The notes under the pieces: generated by a model
Told to the model about the DNA's origin: nothing
What the model saw: only the letters and a program-made list of their open reading frames with translations
The model's database searches: none
DNA from: Clostridia bacterium
Lineage (GTDB): Bacteria; Bacillota; Clostridia; Oscillospirales; Acutalibacteraceae
DNA: 64,000 bases
Direction: 5' to 3'
Assembly: GCA_017429345.1 (NCBI GenBank)
Contig: JAFRPB010000173.1
Coordinates: 1 to 64,000, forward strand
Translations under genes and position numbers: made by a program
Part shown: positions 17,969 to 28,639 of the stretch, piece after piece
Layout of the letters: each line of letters starts with the position of its first letter
How positions within the stretch are numbered: the stretch's first letter is position 1

Positions 17969-19773
17969 TGGCCTCCAAGGTGAAAGACGCGTTTGCATAC
18001 GTAAAAAGGTATTGGAATATTCCCGACGCCGAACACGGCAAATACGTCTCGGGCAAGGAATATCTCTATGTTTTCCTCGGCGTCGCCGCCAACTACGCGG
18101 CGCAGGCGCCTTTCAAATACATCGGTTTCGCGGCGTCGTGCTACCTGATCATGTATCACTACGCCCTGCCGTATCTCTCCTTTGCGGTGATATCACTGAT
18201 CGGTCTGCCGCTGTCGTTTCTGTGGAGCCTGCTGGACTGGTTCATCACGGACAACCTCGGCATCCTGCCGAAGAATACCGAAAAAAAAATGAATATCCTG
18301 TATATTTCCGTCGCCGCCGCTGGGATATTGCTGCTGATCTTCGACGGCTCGAAGTTATTCCCGCAGGACGGCCGCCTGATCACCGCGCTGAACGGCCTGA
18401 GCGGCATTAACGCCCACGCCTTTTTTAAGATCTTCGGCGTGCAGCTGCTGACCAACGGCTGGGGCGGCGCGCGCAACATTTTCTGGCGCAAGAAGCTGAT
18501 CCCGAAGCACGGGCGGTATAAATTCAGTCTTTACGCCAACGTGATCCAGAAATCGGTCATGATCGTCCTGCTCGGATGGCTTCCCGCCTACCGCATCGCG
18601 GACGTCTACGAGCGGCTCTGGATCGCCTACCTGTTGTTTATGATGTTCTCGATGTTCGATTTCACCAACAAGCTCGAAAAGTGCTCCGAGATCATCAGTC
18701 CGAACTCGCAGGAGCGCATCTTCATGCGCACCTACCCGATCAAGATCTGCCATCTTCTGAACTCGGTGGTCACGGCGGTCGTGCCGATGCTCGGCTCGTT
18801 CGACGATATCAATTTCTACCGCTTCGTGCTGCCCGGCTTCTTCCTGCCCTGCGCCGCGCTGACGATGGTCTTCGCGGGCAAATTCAAGGAGCGCATCCCG
18901 CAGCCGCCGCTTGAGAAAAAGCAGCAGATCCCGTTCTGGTACGGCATCTTTCAGGTCATGCGAAACAAATACCGGTGGCTCAACATGTTCTCGACACTGT
19001 TCGACACCCTCGGCAACGGCATGCTGGATATCACCACGGTCATCATGCTATACACGATGCGTCTTTCGGGCGCGGAATACAGCGCGGTCATGGCGTTTCT
19101 GATGTTCCGCACGACGATCCCCACGTTTTTCGCGCCGTGGGTGCTCAAGCGCTTTTCATTTAAAAAGCTGCGCATTTTTCGCGAGGTCATTGAGTGCCTG
19201 CACTGCATCATCTGTATTCTCGCGCTGCTGTTCCTGAAAGACAACATCCGCCTGTGCGGCATCGTGATGTTCTCGACCTACTGGATGCGCGACTTCCTCG
19301 GCGAGCTGCCGAAGGTCGCGGAGCGCGATATGAACATCCGCCTGTTCGATTATCAGATGTATCTCTCGGGCGAGCGGCTCGAGGGCTTCACTAACATTTT
19401 CGGCTGGTTCGTCTCGCCCATCGCCACGCTCGTGGGACTCATTATCCCGCTGCTGATCCTTCGCGGCGGCTTCAACTCCAACTGGAGCGTGCTGTTCCTC
19501 GACTCGGCGCGGTTCAATATTCTCGCCGTGCCGCTGGCGTTCGACCTGGTCGGACATGTGCTGATGATGATCCCGTATTTCTTCTGGGATTACAACCTCG
19601 GGCAGCACGAATATGTCATCCGCGTGCTCAAGCAGCGGGAAAAGCTCGCGAACGAGGGGTATTTCCCCGACGAGTACGACGGGTCGCTCACGTTTGAGGA
19701 ACCCGGCAGACTGCACGCGCATATCCCCGAGGAACACGCCGTTCAGCCGTCCGTCTCGGCAAACAGTCCGTGA
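17968..19773 (+). CDS. Polytopic membrane protein, MFS-transporter-like
   Basis: A 601-residue protein with roughly eleven to twelve hydrophobic segments between residues 30 and 555, and an acidic, soluble C-terminal tail. The overall organisation suggests a major-facilitator-type carrier, but I see no diagnostic MFS signature and cannot name a substrate. It overlaps the upstream LRR gene by one base and is the last gene of the 15085-19773 operon. It may move a product of, or a ligand for, the phosphoesterase; this is a guess from context. Confidence 0.5.
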   Translation: MASKVKDAFAYVKRYWNIPDAEHGKYVSGKEYLYVFLGVAANYAAQAPFKYIGFAASCYLIMYHYALPYLSFAVISLIGLPLSFLWSLLDWFITDNLGILPKNTEKKMNILYISVAAAGILLLIFDGSKLFPQDGRLITALNGLSGINAHAFFKIFGVQLLTNGWGGARNIFWRKKLIPKHGRYKFSLYANVIQKSVMIVLLGWLPAYRIADVYERLWIAYLLFMMFSMFDFTNKLEKCSEIISPNSQERIFMRTYPIKICHLLNSVVTAVVPMLGSFDDINFYRFVLPGFFLPCAALTMVFAGKFKERIPQPPLEKKQQIPFWYGIFQVMRNKYRWLNMFSTLFDTLGNGMLDITTVIMLYTMRLSGAEYSAVMAFLMFRTTIPTFFAPWVLKRFSFKKLRIFREVIECLHCIICILALLFLKDNIRLCGIVMFSTYWMRDFLGELPKVAERDMNIRLFDYQMYLSGERLEGFTNIFGWFVSPIATLVGLIIPLLILRGGFNSNWSVLFLDSARFNILAVPLAFDLVGHVLMMIPYFFWDYNLGQHEYVIRVLKQREKLANEGYFPDEYDGSLTFEEPGRLHAHIPEEHAVQPSVSANSP

Positions 19774-19788
19774 CAGATTAAGTAAATA

Positions 19789-19817
19789 TTGACAAAACAA
19801 ATAAAAATACATATAAT
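19789..19817 (+). promoter_or_regulatory. Consensus promoter of the 1562-residue surface protein
   Basis: TTGACA (19789-19794), 17 bases, TATAAT (19812-19817): a perfect SigA consensus. Confidence 0.85.
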
Positions 19818-19891
19818 TAATTTGTATATTAATCTTCGGACGGGAAAGAATATTATTTTGCGTCCGACAGAAAAGAATCAGGAGGATTTGT

Positions 19892-22800
19892 ATGAAACAC
19901 ATCCCGAAAAAGTTGTTGGCGGTTTTGCTTTCACTGGTCTTACTGATCGGCTGTGTGCCGATGGCGGCGATGCCGGCGGCGTTTGCGGGCGTAGAAGCAT
20001 CCGGCGACCTGCCGACGGTCATATTCTATGTGCCGGAGACGATCTATCTGAAGGCGTCGGACAACAAGACGTTTCAGTATTTCATCAACCGCGAGCAGAC
20101 CGACGCTGGCGCCCTGCGCACTTCGCAGGACACGACCGGTCTTGTCTACTTCAAATGCAGCGGCGCGACCGCGGTCACGAACCTGACCTGCGGCGGCGCG
20201 AGCGTGAACTTAAGCACGACCACGCCCTCCGCCACGACGCTGAAGGCCACGGTCAATTCCGGCGCGCTTACAAGCGCGATCTCGATGAACGGCACGGCGC
20301 TTCTGCCCTGGACGGTCACCTTCACCCTGGGCGGCAAATCCCGCACCGCGACCGCTTATTCCGTCGCCTACGCGCCGAACCGCAACGTGACGGCGAACGG
20401 AATTTACGGCAGCGCCTTTCATGATGACGTACGGGCATACACATCCGGCCTGATTTTTATTCAGGGTGCGCAAGTCACGAATACTGCGACGTATAACAAT
20501 CAGGTCGGTACAAGTTACCGTGATTTAAACTATCAGAATATCGATGCGAACGGGAAAACGCTTGACCCGCTTGTGAACGGCATCGGAACGCCGACCAACA
20601 ACAGGCCCGCGGCATTTTCTTCAACGAGTTCACCGTTCACCGGCGCGACAAAATCGTTTACCGCCTGCAACTGTATTATTGAGATAGCAGACGGAAAATA
20701 CGCAAATAACGATCAGTGGATCCTGCACACGGATTTCAACGCGACCAGCGCGGAGATCACGGTGGATAAATCGAGATATTCGAATACAAATCAGATCCCG
20801 AACCTGAAACTCGGCTATATGGTCACGGACTATGATTATACCAATGAACGTAAAAACTGGTATGTCTCCGATGCGACGAGCGCCGTAACCTGGAGCGGTA
20901 CGACGCCGAGGATTATGACGTCGACAAATAACGGTTATGGTGAGGCATATAACCTTCTGGCGCACGATTATTATCAGAAGGACGCTATGGCTTACGAGGC
21001 ATTCGACAGAAACTACGGTACGCTTCTGCGTCACAGCGGCGGTTTGAACGCTCCCTCTCTCGGAGGCGCTACAGAGAGCGGCGGCTGCGGATTGAAATAT
21101 CAGGAACCGATCGGCTATGCGCTTTCTTCCCTTGCAAGCGGCAGCTCAACGACGCGTTTCTTCAGAGGCGTAAGTTCCGGTAAAAACGGAGGGGCTTATG
21201 CGGTGTCCGCGTGCGCGGTCAGCCTGAAGATCACCGCGGTCGACAAGGGTGCGCTGCGTACGCTCGTGAATTCCTGCGTCGGAAGTTATCTGCAGCAGCA
21301 TTACACCGCCGCTTCGTGGAGCGCGTACAAGACCGCGCTCGAGAGCGCGGAGACCGTGCTGGGCAACCCGACGGCTTCCGCCTCGGCGATCTCCTCAGCA
21401 GTCACGAGCCTGACCTCTGCGAAGAACGGCCTTGTGCGCGGCAGCGGTACGGCGACCGTGACGCACAAGACCGCCTCCGATATCGTGTTCGATACCGAAA
21501 CGGCGGACTACGATTACGGCCAGACCGTGACCGTCACCTCGAAGAGCTATACCGGCTATAACTACACCGGCTCCGACCCCGCGTCTCTCACCGAGGGCGA
21601 TGTGTCCTCCGCGGAAGCGAACTGGACGCTGACTTATACACCCATAAGTTACGGCCTGTCCTACGAGCTGAACGGCGGTGACGCGGAGAACCCGGCGACC
21701 TACAATATCGAGACGCCCGACTTTACCCTCGCGCAGCCGACGAAGACGGCGTATACCTTCCTCGGCTGGACCGGCACGGACGTTTCAGAAGCGACAAAAG
21801 AGGTGACGATCGCGCAGGGCAGCACCGGCGACAGAAGCTTTGAAGCGAACTGGGAGCCCACCGCCTACACCCTTACGCTGGACGCGCAGGGCGGCGATTG
21901 CGCCGACGCGATCGAATACAATATCGAAAGCACAGACACGATCCCCGAGCCGACCAGAGCCGGTTACGACTTCGCCGGCTGGACCGTGACGGGCGCCGAG
22001 GGCACATGGACTGTCGGCGATACGCCCGCAGTCGGCACGGCGCTGACCGACAGCTGGGGAGACGCGACGCTGACCGCCGCGTGGACGGTCCGCCACGACA
22101 CCGCCTACACGGTGAACAACTACTATATGAACGCGGACGGGACCTATCCCGCGACGCCCCAGGCGCAGGTCTTCATCGGCACGACCGAGAATACCGTGAC
22201 CGCCGCGAACGCGGCGAGCGCGCCCGCGCACTATACGCTCGACGAGGAACTGAGCGACGAATCCGTCGCGATCGCGGGCGACGGCAATGCGGCGCTGAAC
22301 TTCTATTATAAGCTCGACAGCCATACGGTCACCTTCAGTGTGGACGGCACGGATACGGACGCCGATTATTATTACGGCGCGGTCCCGGCGTACGACGGTG
22401 AGACCCCTGAGCTTGCGGGTACCGACCAGTATACCTATACTTTCCTCGGCTGGACGGCGGATGCGGAAGCTGAGCCCGGCAGCGGCGCGGCGTATTACAC
22501 CGTTCTGCCCGCGGTGACCGGCGACGTCACGTATTATCCGTACTTCGGCGCGGCGGTCAACAGCTACGATATCACCTTCAGTGTGGACGGCGTGGATACG
22601 ACCGTTTCCTTCCCCTACGGCGCGACGCCCGTCTACGACGGCGTCCCCGCGAAGGAGGCCGACGCGCAGTATTCTTACACATTCACCGGCTGGGACAGCG
22701 AGATCGTCCCCGTCACGGGCGAGGCGACCTATACCGCGGTGTTTGACAGCACGGTCAATCAGTATCCCGTGTTCGTCACGGGCGGCGTCGGATCCGAGAT

Positions 22801-24580
22801 CAGCATCTCTTCCGGCATGCGCGACTATGGCACAGAGCTCGACTTCACCGTGACCGTGAACGAGGCGTATTCCGACGCGGAGCCGGTCGTGAGCGTGAAC
22901 GGCGAAGCGCTTGACACGCCCGAAGGCGACGGCGGCGTTTACAGCTATACAGTGACCGTGACCGGCAATACGGAGATCTCTGTCGGCGACCTTGAGAAGA
23001 ACACCTACACGGTCACCTTCATCGTGGACGGGACCGAGACTGAAGCGACCGTCGCCTACGGCGATCCCCCGGCTTACGGCGGTACCCCCGCGAAGGATGC
23101 GACGGCGCAGTATACCTATACTTTCACCGGTTGGGATCCCGAGATCGTTCCCGCGACCGAAGACGCGGAATATACCGCACAGTTCAGTGAGACGACAAGA
23201 CAGTATCCCGTGTTCGTCAACGGCGGCGTCGGTTCCGCGATCGATATTGCCTCCGGTATGCGCGATTACGGTACGGTGCTTGACTTCACCGTGACCGTCG
23301 GCGAGGCGTATTCCGATTCGGAGCCCGTCGTGACCGTCGGCGATACCGTGCTTGCGAAGACCGGCAAAACGGGGCTTGTATTCTCCTATACCGTGACCGT
23401 GACGGGCGATACGGAGATCGGCGTCGGCGACCTTGAAAAGAACACTTATACGATCACCTTCATCGTGGAGGGGACCGAGACCGAAGAGACTGTTGCTTAC
23501 GGTGAGACGCCGGTTTACGACGGCATACCGACAAAAGCGTCGGATGATGAGAATTACTACACGTTCTCAGGCTGGGATCCCGAGATCGTTCCCGCGACCG
23601 AAGACGCGGAATATACCGCGCAGTTTACCGCAACCCCGTTTCCGGCGCATGAGCACGACTTCTCGACCTTCGTGCGCACCGTCGAAGCGACCTGCGCCGC
23701 GGGCGGTTATGACGAATACGTCTGCGAATGCGGCATGATCGAGCAGCGCAATCCCACCGCGATCAACGCGGCGAACCACGCGAGATCGGCGATCACCGTC
23801 GGCGCGCGCGCCGCGACCGCGGAAGCGGACGGCTACACCGGCGACCAGATCTGTCCCGCCTGCGGCGTGACGATCGTCGAGGGCGAGGTCATCCCGAAGG
23901 ACGGCGACCACGTCCACGCGTATGATACGCTCGTCCGTCACGTCGACGCGACCTGCATTGCGAAGGCGTTCGACGAATACGTCTGCTCCTGCGGCCTTGT
24001 GAAGATCGTCGAGAGCGGCGAAGTCGATCCTGACAACCACGCCGTGGCTCCGATCACCGTCGGCGCGCGCGAGGCGACCGAGACCGAGTTCGGCTACACC
24101 GGCGACGTGATCTGCACCGCCTGCGGTGCGGTCCTCACGACCGGCACTGTCATTCCGAAGACCGAGACCCCACATACGCACTCTTTCGATACCGTGATCG
24201 AATCCGGTGAGGCGACCTGCATCGCGAAAGCGTATGAAGTCCGCAAGTGCTCCTGCGGCGAGACGCAGCGGATCGAGACCGGCGACGTCGACCCGAACAA
24301 CCACGTCGGCGAGATCCGCCTGCTCGGTCACCGCGACGCGACCGCCGACGCGGAAGGCTATTCCGGCGACGAATACTGCCTTGCCTGCGGCAAGCTCGTC
24401 ACGGCGGGCGAGACAATTGAGCCTCTCGGCGATCCAGACGAACCGGTCGTCTATGAGCACGGCTGCCCTTACTGCGGCGAGACCCACGACGGGAACTTTA
24501 TCGACAGACTGCTCGGGCTGATCCACACCTTCCTGCATATGGTTAGAATGTTTTTCAACAGCGTCAAAACAGTAAAATAA
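19892..24580 (+). CDS. Large surface protein with InlB-type (Listeria-Bacteroides) repeats
   Basis: A 1562-residue secreted protein. Signal peptide 1-31; a beta-rich region of unknown family (about 32-445); a FIVAR-like helical unit (about 450-515, 'ALESAETVLGNPTASASAI'); InlB B/Flg_new-type repeats (about 520-1245) recognisable by 'YTFLGWTG', 'YDFAGWTV', 'YTFTGWDPEIVP', interleaved with a repeated 'PVFVNGGVGS' unit; four CxxCG repeats (about 1250-1510); and a C-terminal 'CPYCGETHDGNFID' followed by a hydrophobic helix 'LLGLIHTFLHMVRMFF'. AGGAGG precedes the ATG. Probable adhesin or cell-surface structural protein, monocistronic. Confidence 0.75.
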   Translation: MKHIPKKLLAVLLSLVLLIGCVPMAAMPAAFAGVEASGDLPTVIFYVPETIYLKASDNKTFQYFINREQTDAGALRTSQDTTGLVYFKCSGATAVTNLTCGGASVNLSTTTPSATTLKATVNSGALTSAISMNGTALLPWTVTFTLGGKSRTATAYSVAYAPNRNVTANGIYGSAFHDDVRAYTSGLIFIQGAQVTNTATYNNQVGTSYRDLNYQNIDANGKTLDPLVNGIGTPTNNRPAAFSSTSSPFTGATKSFTACNCIIEIADGKYANNDQWILHTDFNATSAEITVDKSRYSNTNQIPNLKLGYMVTDYDYTNERKNWYVSDATSAVTWSGTTPRIMTSTNNGYGEAYNLLAHDYYQKDAMAYEAFDRNYGTLLRHSGGLNAPSLGGATESGGCGLKYQEPIGYALSSLASGSSTTRFFRGVSSGKNGGAYAVSACAVSLKITAVDKGALRTLVNSCVGSYLQQHYTAASWSAYKTALESAETVLGNPTASASAISSAVTSLTSAKNGLVRGSGTATVTHKTASDIVFDTETADYDYGQTVTVTSKSYTGYNYTGSDPASLTEGDVSSAEANWTLTYTPISYGLSYELNGGDAENPATYNIETPDFTLAQPTKTAYTFLGWTGTDVSEATKEVTIAQGSTGDRSFEANWEPTAYTLTLDAQGGDCADAIEYNIESTDTIPEPTRAGYDFAGWTVTGAEGTWTVGDTPAVGTALTDSWGDATLTAAWTVRHDTAYTVNNYYMNADGTYPATPQAQVFIGTTENTVTAANAASAPAHYTLDEELSDESVAIAGDGNAALNFYYKLDSHTVTFSVDGTDTDADYYYGAVPAYDGETPELAGTDQYTYTFLGWTADAEAEPGSGAAYYTVLPAVTGDVTYYPYFGAAVNSYDITFSVDGVDTTVSFPYGATPVYDGVPAKEADAQYSYTFTGWDSEIVPVTGEATYTAVFDSTVNQYPVFVTGGVGSEISISSGMRDYGTELDFTVTVNEAYSDAEPVVSVNGEALDTPEGDGGVYSYTVTVTGNTEISVGDLEKNTYTVTFIVDGTETEATVAYGDPPAYGGTPAKDATAQYTYTFTGWDPEIVPATEDAEYTAQFSETTRQYPVFVNGGVGSAIDIASGMRDYGTVLDFTVTVGEAYSDSEPVVTVGDTVLAKTGKTGLVFSYTVTVTGDTEIGVGDLEKNTYTITFIVEGTETEETVAYGETPVYDGIPTKASDDENYYTFSGWDPEIVPATEDAEYTAQFTATPFPAHEHDFSTFVRTVEATCAAGGYDEYVCECGMIEQRNPTAINAANHARSAITVGARAATAEADGYTGDQICPACGVTIVEGEVIPKDGDHVHAYDTLVRHVDATCIAKAFDEYVCSCGLVKIVESGEVDPDNHAVAPITVGAREATETEFGYTGDVICTACGAVLTTGTVIPKTETPHTHSFDTVIESGEATCIAKAYEVRKCSCGETQRIETGDVDPNNHVGEIRLLGHRDATADAEGYSGDEYCLACGKLVTAGETIEPLGDPDEPVVYEHGCPYCGETHDGNFIDRLLGLIHTFLHMVRMFFNSVKTVK

Positions 24581-24595
24581 AGACAGGTTAAAGGC

Positions 24596-24632
24596 AAAAA
24601 AACCGCGGTCCGAAAGGATCACGGTTTTTTAT
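24596..24632. terminator. Terminator between the surface-protein gene and dapL
   Basis: AAAAAACCG...CGGTTTTTT outer stem closed by TCC/GGA around a GAAA loop; the A-run and T-run suit both strands of this convergent pair. Confidence 0.8.
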
Positions 24633-24663
24633 CTGTTTTGTTATATCGGTCTGCCGCGACGGT

Positions 24664-25854
24664 TCATCGATTGCTCAGAAGTTTTACGAGTCTTTCAGCT
24701 GCTTCGGCGGTATCCTCGGGACTGCCGAATGTGGAGAAACGGAAATAGCCCTCGCCGCATTTGCCGAAGCCCTCGCCGGGGGTGCCGACGACCTGGATCT
24801 CATTCAGAAGAAGGTCGAAAAACTCCCAGCTCCCCATGCCGTTCGGGCAGCGAAGCCAAACGTAAGGGGAGTTTTTGCCGCCGGTATACCACACGCCGCA
24901 GCGATCGAGCGCGTCGGTGAGTGTTTTTGCGTTTTGTTTATACAGCGCGATCTGCTCATGGATCTGCTTTTGTCCCTCCGGCGTGAATACCGCCGCGCCG
25001 CCGCGCTGCAGGATATAGGAAACACCGTTCGTTTTCGTCGTGCGGTTGCGCACCCACATCGCGTTCAGATCCATTCCGTCGCGCTCAAGTTCTTTCGGGA
25101 TCACGGTATAGCCGAGGCGCGTGCCCGTAAAGCCTGCGGATTTCGAGAGCGAACAGATCTCGATCGCGCAGGTGCGCGCACCGTCGATCTCGTAAATACT
25201 GTGGGGGAGCGCATCGTCCGAGATATACGCTTCATACGCGGCGTCGAAGAGGATCACCGCGCCGGTACGGTTCGCATAATCGACCCAAGCCTTAAGCTGT
25301 GCGCGGTTAAACACCGCGCCGGTCGGGTTGTTCGGCGAGCAGAGATAGATCAGCGCCGCGTCCGCGTCTTCGGGCGGCGACGGCAGAAAACCGTTTTCCG
25401 CCCCCGAGGGCAGATGGATGATCCTGCGTCCGGCGATCACGCTTGCGTCGACGTAGGCGGGATAGGCGGGCTCGATCATGAGAGCCGCGTTTGCGCGGTC
25501 GAACAGGTCGAGAATATCGCCGAGCTCGTCGCTCGCGCCGGAGGATACAAATACTTCGTCTGAAGAAAGCTTTACGCCGCGCGCCGCATAATGCTCCGCG
25601 ATCGCCTCGCGCAGAAACGGCACGCCGCACTCCGGCTGATAGCCGTGAAACGTTTCACGCGCGCTCTGCTCGTCCACCGCCTGATGCAGCGCTTCGATCA
25701 CGGCGGGGCAGAGCGGCTGCGTCACGTCGCCGATACCGAGGCGGTAAAGCCGCTGTTCCGGATGCGCCGCAAGATACGCTTTTGTTTTTTCTGCGATCCG
25801 CGCGAAAAGATAGGAATCTTTCAGCTCGGCGTAATGTACGTTCGGCTTCATCAT
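24664..25854 (-). CDS. dapL: LL-diaminopimelate aminotransferase
   Basis: A 396-residue class I/II PLP aminotransferase that converts tetrahydrodipicolinate and glutamate to LL-diaminopimelate in lysine and peptidoglycan synthesis. Seen: 'YRLGIGDVTQPLCPAV' near residue 40, 'GYQPECGVPFLREAIA', 'LCSPNNPTGA', and the PLP-lysine motif 'SLSKSAGFTGTRLGY', all characteristic of the DapL group. Length fits the family. The start ATG overlaps the dapF stop (ATGA), and a second ATG follows at once; GGAG lies 11 bases upstream. Last gene of pyrG-dapF-dapL. Confidence 0.88.
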   Translation of the reverse strand: MMKPNVHYAELKDSYLFARIAEKTKAYLAAHPEQRLYRLGIGDVTQPLCPAVIEALHQAVDEQSARETFHGYQPECGVPFLREAIAEHYAARGVKLSSDEVFVSSGASDELGDILDLFDRANAALMIEPAYPAYVDASVIAGRRIIHLPSGAENGFLPSPPEDADAALIYLCSPNNPTGAVFNRAQLKAWVDYANRTGAVILFDAAYEAYISDDALPHSIYEIDGARTCAIEICSLSKSAGFTGTRLGYTVIPKELERDGMDLNAMWVRNRTTKTNGVSYILQRGGAAVFTPEGQKQIHEQIALYKQNAKTLTDALDRCGVWYTGGKNSPYVWLRCPNGMGSWEFFDLLLNEIQVVGTPGEGFGKCGEGYFRFSTFGSPEDTAEAAERLVKLLSNR

Positions 25855-26642
25855 AGTATTACTTCTCCTTCATATACGGTGCAGGCGGGGCCGGTCATGA
25901 GCAGCTGCCTGTCCTTTCCGACGAAGATCTCAAGGATCCCGCCGTCGAGCACGACAGAGATCTTTGCGCCTTCCCTGCAGATCCCCTTCGCGACCGCCGC
26001 CGCGGCGACGGCGCAGGAGCCTGTGCCGCACGCCATCGTCACGCCGCTGCCGCGTTCCCATACGCGCATGCGCAGCCGCGTTTCGGAAAGGACCTGTACG
26101 AATTCCACGTTGACCCCGTCCGGAAAATCCGGATGCTTTTCGATCGCGGGACCGCGCGTTTCGAGCGGCACGTGTTCCGCGTCGTCGACGAACAGGACGG
26201 CGTGCGGGTTGCCGACGCTGACGAACGTATAATCAAGTTCCTCATCGCCGAGAGTCAGAACGCGGCCGGTCTCTACCTCGGCAAATCCCATATCGACCGT
26301 CACGTCCGTAACCTTGCCTTCCGACGTGCGCAGATAAAGCGTTTTGATCCCCGAAAGGGTCTCGATCTTCAGCTCTGTTTTGCGGGTATATCCTTTGTCG
26401 TAGACGTATTTGCCGACGCAGCGGATGCCGTTGCCGCACATTTTCGCCTCGCTGCCGTCGGCGTTGAAAATGCGCATTTTAAAATCGGCGATCTCGGAAG
26501 GGGTGATATAGATCATTCCGTCCGAGCCCGCGCCGAAATGGCGGTCGGAAAGGGTCTGTGACAAAAAGGCGACGTTTTCGGGCGCCTCGCCGTAAACGTA
26601 AAGATAATCGTTGCCGAGGCCCTGCATTTTCGTAAAACGCAT
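25851..26642 (-). CDS. dapF: Diaminopimelate epimerase
   Basis: A 263-residue enzyme interconverting LL- and meso-diaminopimelate. 'MQGLGNDYLYV' at the N-terminus, the first catalytic cysteine in 'GNGIRCVGKY', and the second in 'MACGTGSCA' define DapF. It follows pyrG after 3 bases with AAAGGAG inside the pyrG end, and its stop overlaps the dapL start, so the two steps from tetrahydrodipicolinate to meso-DAP are co-translated. Confidence 0.92.
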   Translation of the reverse strand: MRFTKMQGLGNDYLYVYGEAPENVAFLSQTLSDRHFGAGSDGMIYITPSEIADFKMRIFNADGSEAKMCGNGIRCVGKYVYDKGYTRKTELKIETLSGIKTLYLRTSEGKVTDVTVDMGFAEVETGRVLTLGDEELDYTFVSVGNPHAVLFVDDAEHVPLETRGPAIEKHPDFPDGVNVEFVQVLSETRLRMRVWERGSGVTMACGTGSCAVAAAAVAKGICREGAKISVVLDGGILEIFVGKDRQLLMTGPACTVYEGEVIL

Positions 26643-26645
26643 CGT

Positions 26646-28262
<1,617 letters not shown>

Positions 28263-28279
28263 TCATTCCTCCCGATTTA

Positions 28280-28328
28280 TTGCGTTTTGCGTTTTGCGTG
28301 TTGCGTGTTGCGTGTTGCGTGTTGCGTG
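28280..28328. repeat. Heptad array A: seven TTGCGTK units
   Basis: Seven uninterrupted 7-bp units, TTGCGTT twice then TTGCGTG five times, end 21 bases from the pyrG start codon, probably in its 5' untranslated region. The 380 bases between pyrG and asnB (28260-28639) contain no supported gene. Confidence 0.85.
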
Positions 28329-28535
28329 TTGAGAAGCACTGATCGTGCGCCGGACCGGGCTGCGCGGTAAAGCCGCAGCAGTTGCCGATGAAAACAGTCC
28401 CGCGGAGTGTTTCCTTCACGCATCAATTGTGTTCTGAATGTTGCGTAGCAGTGTATACGGTCAACGGCAGACGAAAAATGTCTGAGTCAAATACACGCTG
28501 AGAAACGGGGAGAAGCAGAGCGTATATTGACACGG

Positions 28536-28563
28536 CTCGGGACTCGGAACTCGTGACTCGGGA
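28536..28563. repeat. Heptad array B1: four CTCGGGA-type units
   Basis: CTCGGGA, CTCGGAA, CTCGTGA, CTCGGGA in tandem. The unit is the reverse complement of AGTCCCG repeats at 51995-52035. Confidence 0.8.
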
Positions 28564-28570
28564 CTTACGC

Positions 28571-28622
28571 CCGAAATCACGATCTCACGATATCGCAAAA
28601 CGCAACACGCAAAACGCAACAC
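28571..28622. repeat. Heptad array B2: ATCACG block joined to AAAACGC/AACACGC units
   Basis: An ATCACGAT/CTCACGAT block runs into AAAACGC, AACACGC, AAAACGC, AACAC (28597-28622). Reverse complemented, the units equal those of array A, and the junction with ATCGTGA words mirrors the array at 57608-57649. It lies just downstream of the asnB stop. Confidence 0.75.
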
Positions 28623-28639
28623 TTTTACAAATTCCCCGT

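Noticed and set aside
28280-28328. Heptad arrays considered as CRISPR
   Set aside because: Units are 7 bp with no spacers, and no cas genes are nearby.
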